Position numbers and translations under genes: made by a program. From Verrucomicrobiia bacterium (GTDB taxonomy: Bacteria > Verrucomicrobiota > Verrucomicrobiia > Opitutales > Cerasicoccaceae): DNA of 64,000 nucleotides. The DNA lies in NCBI GenBank assembly GCA_030432235.1, contig JAUIHT010000006.1:124001-188000 (forward strand). The letters run 5' to 3'. The notes beneath the pieces are model-generated. The model searched no databases and was not told where the DNA came from. It saw only the letters and a list, made by a program, of their open reading frames with translations. Numbering within the stretch: the first letter of the stretch is position 1; each line of letters begins with the position of its first letter. Below are positions 57,644 to 64,000 of this stretch, one piece after another.

Positions 57644-60406
57644 ATGAAGACAAAAGCCTCCAAAAAACCTTCAGCAAAACTGCGCAAGGTCCACTACGTG
57701 CTCAGCACTCACTGGGATCGTGAGTGGTACCAGACCTTTCAGGACTATCGCCGTCGGCTCGTGAACCTACTCGATCGGCAGTTGGACGACATCGAACGCG
57801 GCGCAGTCAAAGGTCCTTTCACCACCGACGGACAGGCTATCATCCTGGCCGACTATCTGGAAATCAGACCCGAGCGTCGGGCCCAGATTGAGCAGTATGC
57901 CACTTCGGGAAAACTAAACATCGGCCCCTGGTATGTTCTACCGGACGAGTGGCTGGTTTCAGGCGAGTCGATTATACGCAACCTGCGCCTGGGTCGGGAA
58001 ATCGCGCGAGCTTACGGTGGTAAGCCTTCCTCCGCCGGCTTTGTCTGTGACCTTTTTGGCCACATCAGCCAGCTTCCGCAAATTGCCAAAGGCTTTGGCA
58101 TCGGGGCCGGGCTCATCTGGCGCGGGCTGGAGCCACGCAAAACCGCGCACATCCTCTGGCGCGGCGCGGACGGCACAGAGCTTCCCTGCTACCGCTTCGG
58201 GCGTGCCGGCTACTGCGACTATTCATGGGATGTGCGCCGCAATACGGAGTACCGGGTCACTTTTGACAAGAAGCAGGCACTGGCGGATATCAAAGCATTT
58301 CTCGCCAAGGAAGCTGCCCGTACCGCAATTCCCCCGATGATCGTTTTTGATGGTGGCGACCATCTGGAGCATGACCTCGACCACTATCGCCTCCTCTTCT
58401 CGCAAAAGCCGAGTGAGGACTTTCCGTATGAAATCATCCATAGCACACTCGACGCCTACCTGGATGACGTTATCGCCCATGCGGGAAAAATCACTGAAGT
58501 GGTCGAAGGTGAATTACGCGAACCCGGCGGTCTACCGGGAGATCAGGATCAGCAGTGGCTCATCCCGGGCGTGCTATCCAGTCGTGTGTGGATCAAGCAA
58601 GCCAACGCCGAATGCCAAACGCTGCTTTGCCAGTGGGCCGAGCCGCTTTCCGTCCTCGACTCGCTTTTAACCGGTGCTCCTGCACCCCATGGCTATCTGG
58701 ATGTCGCCTGGCGCTGGTTACTGCAAAACCATCCCCACGATTCTATTTGCGGCTGCAGCATCGACGAAGTTCACGAGGACATGAAGTACCGCTTCGCCCA
58801 GGCTCGTCAAATTGCCTCAGCCCAAGTGGATGAATCACTGCTCTCCCTCGCGGCCTCCGTTCCCGGCGATATTCACACCGGTGAGCTCCGTGTGCTGGTA
58901 GCCAACTCTCTACCGCGAGCCGTTGATGAGGTCGTCACTCTTGTCCTGAGCATCCCCGCAGAATGGGGGACCTATCAAGAGTTCTTCGGCTTCGAGCCCA
59001 AGCCGGCATTCCACATTTACGACACCGCTGGCAAGGAGCTCCCCTATCAACTGCTGGCGAAGGACATGGGGCGAACCAAGCGTCGCATTAATCCCATCAA
59101 ATACCCGGAAGCTTACAAGACCAACGATATCACCGTAGCGGTTCGACTCAAACTACCCGCTCTCGGCTACACTACGCTAACGGTGAAGGAAGGCGCCAAG
59201 TCGGAACAATCCGGCCCGATTGTTCCTGCAACTCTGCCAACCCGCCATAGGTTAGCCCCTGGCTTGGCTACCAGCGAACGCTCCATGGCCAACGACCACC
59301 TTTCAATCGTCATTGAGAACAACGGCACCCTCACCCTTACCGACAAGCGTACCAGCCACACCTATGAGCGCCTCATGACTTTCGAAGACTCAGCAGACAT
59401 TGGCGATGGCTGGTTTCACGGGCAGGCGGTCAATGATCAGCGCTTCGTCACGAGTGCTACCAATGCAGACATAGCCCTCGTCCAGGACGGACCTCTACTC
59501 AGCTGCTTCCGTATCCGCATCCAGATGAACCTTCCTGAAGAGTTCGTGCAGGATAAATGGATTCGCTCCGAGAAGTTAACACCCGTGGTCATTGATAACT
59601 TGGTGACCCTCCGTGCCGGCAGTAAGCGTATCGAAATAACGACCTCCGTGGATAACCAAGTCAGAGACCACCGGCTACGAGTACTCTTTCCTTCCAGTGC
59701 AACTAAAGCACAAAGCTATCTCGCAGATGGCGCCTTCGATGTAGTGGAACGAAAGATCGGCCTCCCCGAGAACCATTACTTAGACCGGGAACTTCCGGTG
59801 GAAGGCACTCCACAGCAAACCTGGACCGCAGTCACCGACGGTAATCAAGGTCTGGCCGTGGTCTCGAATGGCCTGATGGAATCCGCCGTCAGGGATTTGG
59901 ATGACAGACCCATTGCCTTGACTCTATTTCGCTCCACACGCCGCACCGTCCTGACCGATGGGCAACCTGAAGGTCAGATACAAGGACGCATGAGTTTCAA
60001 GTACTGGATTATGCCGCAGGAAGGGCACCCCAACCGGCGTGCTCTCTGCGAAGCAGGCCAACAACTGGCTACCGATTTACGAACCGTGCAGCTTACCACC
60101 CCGGACCTGCCCATTTACAGAAAATCAAAGGTGCAGGTTAAACCAACCGATAGCCTTATTAATTTGAAGGGAGCAGCGATTCTCAGCAGCCTGCGGTCCG
60201 TAGGCGAAGCGATAGAAATTCGACTGTTTAACCCGAATACGCGAAAAGCCTCAACGACTCTCGAATTAGCAGAACGCCTTTGGAAAAACCGTAAGGTGAC
60301 CCAAGTGAATCTTGAAAGTGCCCCGCAGGGACCGTCGAAAAAGGCCACCTCGCAACTCAAGCTTAGCCTGAAGCCCAAAGAGATTGTGACCCTGAGATTC
60401 AATTAG
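57644..60406 (+). CDS. Alpha-mannosidase, glycoside hydrolase family 38
   Basis: The 920-aa enzyme has the GH38 zinc motif LSTHWDREWY (H23, D25) and the nucleophile segment FVCDLFGHISQLPQI with D136. A further zinc/active-site segment is NHPHDSICGCSIDEVHEDMK. A middle helical domain and long C-terminal beta domains complete the usual layout. There is no signal peptide, so it acts on imported manno-oligosaccharides or glycan fragments in the cytoplasm. It is 13 nt after the kinase gene in the same operon. The released mannose would go to the D-lyxose/mannose isomerase. Confidence 0.93.
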   Translation: MKTKASKKPSAKLRKVHYVLSTHWDREWYQTFQDYRRRLVNLLDRQLDDIERGAVKGPFTTDGQAIILADYLEIRPERRAQIEQYATSGKLNIGPWYVLPDEWLVSGESIIRNLRLGREIARAYGGKPSSAGFVCDLFGHISQLPQIAKGFGIGAGLIWRGLEPRKTAHILWRGADGTELPCYRFGRAGYCDYSWDVRRNTEYRVTFDKKQALADIKAFLAKEAARTAIPPMIVFDGGDHLEHDLDHYRLLFSQKPSEDFPYEIIHSTLDAYLDDVIAHAGKITEVVEGELREPGGLPGDQDQQWLIPGVLSSRVWIKQANAECQTLLCQWAEPLSVLDSLLTGAPAPHGYLDVAWRWLLQNHPHDSICGCSIDEVHEDMKYRFAQARQIASAQVDESLLSLAASVPGDIHTGELRVLVANSLPRAVDEVVTLVLSIPAEWGTYQEFFGFEPKPAFHIYDTAGKELPYQLLAKDMGRTKRRINPIKYPEAYKTNDITVAVRLKLPALGYTTLTVKEGAKSEQSGPIVPATLPTRHRLAPGLATSERSMANDHLSIVIENNGTLTLTDKRTSHTYERLMTFEDSADIGDGWFHGQAVNDQRFVTSATNADIALVQDGPLLSCFRIRIQMNLPEEFVQDKWIRSEKLTPVVIDNLVTLRAGSKRIEITTSVDNQVRDHRLRVLFPSSATKAQSYLADGAFDVVERKIGLPENHYLDRELPVEGTPQQTWTAVTDGNQGLAVVSNGLMESAVRDLDDRPIALTLFRSTRRTVLTDGQPEGQIQGRMSFKYWIMPQEGHPNRRALCEAGQQLATDLRTVQLTTPDLPIYRKSKVQVKPTDSLINLKGAAILSSLRSVGEAIEIRLFNPNTRKASTTLELAERLWKNRKVTQVNLESAPQGPSKKATSQLKLSLKPKEIVTLRFN

Positions 60407-60536
60407 GGCTCGCATTGCTGCTGAGGTTTGATTTTCCCAATGGACGTTGAGTGCAATGTTTCCCATTGGCTGACGCCTTGGTTATCTCCAAAGGCCGTTA
60501 CGAGAACACACATGACTCCTTTTCGTGAATACACCC

Positions 60537-62957
60537 ATGCATAACCCCAGGCTTTTCTCACCGTCCGCACAATGGCTATGGGACTCGAGTAACCGAAAAG
60601 GCTACAACTACTATCTTCAGGCTCGAAGAAGCTTTCAACATACGGAAGAAACCTCTTCGGCTCAGCTTTTGATAACTGCGGATGCGTACTACCAAGCCTG
60701 GCTAAACGGAAAACCGATCGGTCATGGCCCTGCCAAGAGTGCCCAGGGGACTCGATCCGTTGATTGCTACGAAATCGTTCATCTCCTTAAAAACGGCACA
60801 AACCAACTGGAGATTCTTGTTCTAAGCGTTGGTGTGGGCACGATGAACTACTGCCTGGGGGAAGCCGGCTTTATTTTTGAACTTCGCATTGGCACGCAGT
60901 GTATTGTCAGCGACGAGTCCACCCAGGTACGCAAGGATATGTATCGCACCCACCCTACCGTCCGACGCTGGGTGATGCCTTGTCTCGAGTATATCGAAGC
61001 GAATACAAGCCCAGCCGATTGGACATCGGCCAAAGTTGTCCCCGGGACGAAGAAGCTCTATCCACGTCGCGTGCCACTGCCACTGCGCGATGCCGTAGTC
61101 ACACAGAGGCTCGTCCATCAGGATCGCGTAAGCCTTCCCAATTTCTCGGTGAGCTTTCGCGTAAAACCCGCCTTGGTGGATGGCCCCCAGGCCTTACAAT
61201 CTGAACGATTTGCGACTCCCGCCACGCTAAGATTAACCTTGATATCCGAGTGCGAGCAAACCTTGCGCCTTACGCCAACGTTAGGAGCAGTTACGTGGAA
61301 GCATGAAGAAAAAACCGTCTTTGATGGATCCGGGTGGGAACTATGGAAAACCGAGGAAAGCGAGCCATGCGTCCAACTGAAAAAGGGACGAAACGTCCTC
61401 GTAGGCCGGCATAAGCAGAACTTCTTCGAAGACATTTCCCTCTGCGGCTTTTCAGCCTATACGGTTGCTGCAGAGGAGTTGATCATTGAACGAGACGATG
61501 GCAAGGCATGCACCGTGCAACCATGGCATAACGCAAACCCCTATGACCTGGCACTCGCTGCGGAAGCGACTGAACAAGGTGGCATTGCTCGCAATATCTG
61601 GGATCTGGGTGCGGTACATACCGGCTGGATAGCATTTGAGGCGGAAGGCCCTGCAGACTCATCACTGCTCCTCGCCTTTGTTGAAGCAATAGAGCCAGGA
61701 AACCCATCGCGTATTCAATGGCCCAGCGGCTGCAACAACGCACTGCTCTATCGACTGGGGCCGGGGCCCAACACCTTCGAGAGCTTCCTGCCATATGGTG
61801 TTCGCTATATCATCGTTCACGAAATCGAAGCTCCTGTTGAACTCAAGAATCTGCGCCTGCTCAAAGCGAGTTGTGCCAGTATAACGGAGCGTTGTTTTGA
61901 ATCGGATGATGCTCTCCTGAACGACATCTACAAGATTGCTGCCCAGACGGTTGAGTCCGGTACCGATGACACCTTTACGGACTGTCCGACCTTCGAACAG
62001 GTAAACTGGAACTTCGACAATCGTCTGGCTTCCGCGGCCGCGATGTGGTTTGGAGATAACCGCGATATCATCCGTAACAGCATATGGCTGTTTGCCGAAG
62101 ACCCTTTCAGAACCGGACTGGTCAACTCTCAAACACCTAGCGAGTGGCGACGGGATCCAATCCCGAACTGGGCCTTTCACTGGGTCCAATGGTGCTGGGA
62201 TTACTACTGGCAAACTGCCGACCAGGCTTTCGTGAAGCAAATATTCCCAGCCGTACGTGAAAGTATGGACGATGCGCTCGGCCGAATCGATTGCCAAGGA
62301 CTATTTTCCTGGCCCGATGTTTGGCATTTTCTTGAATGGGGCCACGGACGAGACGACGATCATGCAGTCAATACGTCCGAGCAGGCCGGCCTTTACCTGG
62401 CCCTACAAAAAGCAATAGGCCTGGCCAAAATCGCTGAAGAGCCGTTCGACAACTATGAGACGGCAGCAGCGCAACTGAAGGCAGCGGTCAACCAACACCT
62501 CTGGGATCCCAATCGCTTGGCCTACGCGGACAGCCTGCATGCAGATGGCACTCTCTCAGCGGTTACCTCGCAAGCCACAAACGCCTACGTCGCCGTCAGC
62601 GGCATCGCGCCCGATGAATGGTCGCGCGCCCTGGCGCACGATCTGGCTCAGGGCACTTGTCCGTTGCTACGATTTGGAAGTCCCTACGGCCTCTTCTACA
62701 TCATGGAACTATGGGACCAATACCGCCATGTGGATGCCATCTTCGCCCAAATACGAGAGCGGTGGGGAGACATGGTCCATGCCGGAGACGGCACCACCTG
62801 GGAGCACTTCAAAGAGTTCGGCCATGGCGACTGGCCGACCCGCAGCCGATGTCACCCGTTCTCAACCTACATAGTCAAGTACTATGCAAAATACCTCCTA
62901 GGCATTGAAGCAACCAAACCCGGCCTAGTCGGTTTACGCGTGCGTGGAGCCAGCTGA
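60537..62957 (+). CDS. Divergent alpha-L-rhamnosidase-like (GH78-type) enzyme
   Basis: The product is 806 aa from the ATG at 60537; a GTG four codons upstream is also possible. N-terminal beta domains (YLQARRSFQ, AYYQAWLNGKPIGHGPA) match the opening of GH78/GH106-like rhamnosidases. The (alpha/alpha)6 barrel has GTDDTFTDCPTFEQVNWNFD, corresponding to the DCPxR segment but lacking its Arg pair, and AGDGTTWEHFKEFGHGDWP, corresponding to the second acidic site. There is no signal peptide. The altered first motif suggests a changed specificity, perhaps another alpha-linked sugar on mannose-rich glycans. It lies 130 nt after the GH38 gene. Confidence 0.78.
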   Translation: MHNPRLFSPSAQWLWDSSNRKGYNYYLQARRSFQHTEETSSAQLLITADAYYQAWLNGKPIGHGPAKSAQGTRSVDCYEIVHLLKNGTNQLEILVLSVGVGTMNYCLGEAGFIFELRIGTQCIVSDESTQVRKDMYRTHPTVRRWVMPCLEYIEANTSPADWTSAKVVPGTKKLYPRRVPLPLRDAVVTQRLVHQDRVSLPNFSVSFRVKPALVDGPQALQSERFATPATLRLTLISECEQTLRLTPTLGAVTWKHEEKTVFDGSGWELWKTEESEPCVQLKKGRNVLVGRHKQNFFEDISLCGFSAYTVAAEELIIERDDGKACTVQPWHNANPYDLALAAEATEQGGIARNIWDLGAVHTGWIAFEAEGPADSSLLLAFVEAIEPGNPSRIQWPSGCNNALLYRLGPGPNTFESFLPYGVRYIIVHEIEAPVELKNLRLLKASCASITERCFESDDALLNDIYKIAAQTVESGTDDTFTDCPTFEQVNWNFDNRLASAAAMWFGDNRDIIRNSIWLFAEDPFRTGLVNSQTPSEWRRDPIPNWAFHWVQWCWDYYWQTADQAFVKQIFPAVRESMDDALGRIDCQGLFSWPDVWHFLEWGHGRDDDHAVNTSEQAGLYLALQKAIGLAKIAEEPFDNYETAAAQLKAAVNQHLWDPNRLAYADSLHADGTLSAVTSQATNAYVAVSGIAPDEWSRALAHDLAQGTCPLLRFGSPYGLFYIMELWDQYRHVDAIFAQIRERWGDMVHAGDGTTWEHFKEFGHGDWPTRSRCHPFSTYIVKYYAKYLLGIEATKPGLVGLRVRGAS

Positions 62958-63090
62958 TATAAAGCCACTAAAAGCCTCCTCGACTCACTCAAAATACTGT
63001 CAACGAGCGCCTTAATCAAAGTTTGAGCCTACCACAGGTTGGCATAGAAAGAGCTTAGTTAGCGCCCCCACGGAGAAATGAAATTAAAGT

Positions 63091-63119
63091 TTGACGCGCC
63101 CGTTGAGTATACGTATACA
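63091..63119 (+). promoter_or_regulatory. Good sigma70-type promoter with overlapping palindrome
   Basis: TTGACG (63091-63096), a 17-nt spacer and TATACA (63114-63119) form a near-consensus promoter. The perfect 12-bp palindrome GTATACGTATAC (63107-63118) covers the -10 region and could be a repressor site. The start of the downstream gene is at 63160. Confidence 0.55.
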
Positions 63120-63159
63120 TATTATGTTTGAATCCGCGGGCTATTCAACAGATCGATAC

Positions 63160-64000
63160 ATGACCAGAACGCCCAATCCAACAACCAGGGTCCCACGAAT
63201 ACACGACGGGAACAAGATTAAGTCGACCACGCCATGCCGTGGATTCGCCCTGATCGTTTCCATCGCCCTGATGGCTTTCGTCTTTCTACTACTAATTTCC
63301 CTCAACGCACTCGTCGTCGTACAAACACAGTTGTCGACAACGCAGACATCCAATCTGGAAGCACGTCAAAACGCCTTGCAGGGGCTCAATATCGCTTTGG
63401 GAGAGTTGCAACGTCTGGTCGGGCCCGACCAGCGAGTGACCGCCCGCGCCGACATTCTGGAAAGCTATGACAAGGCAACCAACGCATCCGGTGGCCAGCC
63501 GGTGGCCAACCCTTATTACACCGCGGTCTGGGACGTAAGGCCCACGACGGCCACTGCCTGGCCCCACCAGCCGGGAGCCACAAACGGCCCGGACATGAAG
63601 CAGTCGCCCGCATTCCTCGTCAGCGGCAACGAAGGCTTTGCCTGGGGCGATGACGCAACGTTTGACGAATCTTCAACGACATTTGAAGACCCATATACCT
63701 TTGAAACCGTCGGCGTAACCGTCGAGAAGCAAGCCCTCTCTGACCCATCCGGCTTGGAAAACAACAGCTACGCCTGGTGGATCGGCGACGAAGGCGTCAA
63801 AGCCAGGCTTAATCGCGAAGACTGGCAGGCCACTACCGGCACCAGCATACCGGAGTGGACCCGCCCCACCGGAGCCACTCCACAGCTGCTCAGCAGCGAG
63901 CTGCGCGACATGGATAGGGACCTGTACGCTTCCACTGCCGAAAAGGCGAAACAACTGGAAGACCTCGAACTCGTCGACGGAGCATTCGAGGATTTACTCA
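63160..64000 (+). CDS. N-methylated pilin-like surface protein, partial (runs off right edge)
   Basis: I translated this frame by hand from the ATG at 63160; it stays open to the end of the window (280 codons). A basic stretch precedes the prepilin-like segment CRGFALIVSIALMAFVFLLL, then a helix with TSNLEARQNALQGLNIALGE and a globular part containing GPDQRVTARADIL, PYYTAVWDV, FLVSGNEGFAWGDDA and YAWWIGDEGVKARLN. Proteins of this layout are common in Verrucomicrobia and recall Verru_Chthon cassette protein A, though I cannot confirm membership. It probably forms part of a pseudopilus-like or surface secretion structure. It lies behind a clear promoter, separate from the mannosidase operon. 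Confidence 0.75.
   Translation, partial: MTRTPNPTTRVPRIHDGNKIKSTTPCRGFALIVSIALMAFVFLLLISLNALVVVQTQLSTTQTSNLEARQNALQGLNIALGELQRLVGPDQRVTARADILESYDKATNASGGQPVANPYYTAVWDVRPTTATAWPHQPGATNGPDMKQSPAFLVSGNEGFAWGDDATFDESSTTFEDPYTFETVGVTVEKQALSDPSGLENNSYAWWIGDEGVKARLNREDWQATTGTSIPEWTRPTGATPQLLSSELRDMDRDLYASTAEKAKQLEDLELVDGAFEDLL

Overview
The window looks like a carbohydrate-utilisation region of a Verrucomicrobiota chromosome, probably Opitutae. This is inferred from gene content; no phylogeny was run. Pointers are two VPEP/VPES-type PEP-CTERM proteins, pseudopilins of the GFTLxELLTVIA type, a truncated Verrucomicrobia-style N-methylated surface protein at the right edge, three LacI-type, one IclR and one DeoR regulator, and very large secreted lectin/beta-helix proteins. 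I saw no rRNA, tRNA, CRISPR array, insertion sequence, phage gene or replication origin.

Layout. (A) 1-4542 (-): a PEP-CTERM protein followed by two tandem clan GH-A enzymes, all three sharing one N-terminal lectin-like module; the last gene runs off the left edge. (B) 4865-11468 (+): LacI regulator, pseudopilin, TIM-barrel glycosidase-like protein, GH65 enzyme and an (alpha/alpha)-toroid protein, the last three joined by 4-nt stop/start overlaps. (C) 16791-11559 (-): mannose-6-phosphate isomerase, sialate-O-acetylesterase-like protein, pseudopilin, sugar isomerase, then an alpha/beta hydrolase behind its own promoter; an SSS symporter (16834-18669) diverges from it. (D) 21680-18632 (-): lectin-like protein, PEP-CTERM protein and a PL6 polysaccharide lyase. 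Diverging from D, 21716-27793 (+) carries a 2-hydroxyacid dehydrogenase, a DUF2264 protein, a heparinase II/III-like lyase and a LacI regulator, followed by a 1177-aa multidomain esterase. (E) 31662-35518 (+): beta-barrel protein, YfiR-like protein and a CHASE8/HAMP hybrid histidine kinase. (F) 35629-37905: IclR regulator and a sulfatase without a signal peptide; 40625-37911 (-): glycolate-oxidase-type GlcD and GlcF; 41904-40753 (-): a GH172/DUF2961 enzyme. (G) 42084-48347: a 2087-aa secreted IPT/CSLREA/beta-helix protein, then an SGNH hydrolase, a LacI regulator and a divergent 658-aa secreted protein. (H) 53105-62957 (+): DeoR regulator, aldolase-fold protein, D-lyxose/D-mannose isomerase, mutarotase-like protein, PfkB kinase, GH38 alpha-mannosidase and a divergent GH78-like enzyme. 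The window ends in a truncated pilin-like gene.

How it fits together. Secreted lyases, esterases and lectin-bearing hydrolases would open acetylated, sulfated, uronate- and mannose-containing polysaccharides. The SSS symporter and cytoplasmic GH65, GH38, GH78, GH172 and sulfatase enzymes would finish the oligosaccharides, and sugar isomerases plus a kinase would pass the monomers to glycolysis. The most notable new signal is a 14-bp palindrome, TTAATA-NN-TATTAA, at four promoter positions between 16.8 and 27.9 kb. It appears to join blocks C and D into one regulon under the LacI protein at 26696. Similar start-proximal palindromes or repeats precede the other regulators, suggesting that each controls itself and its neighbours.
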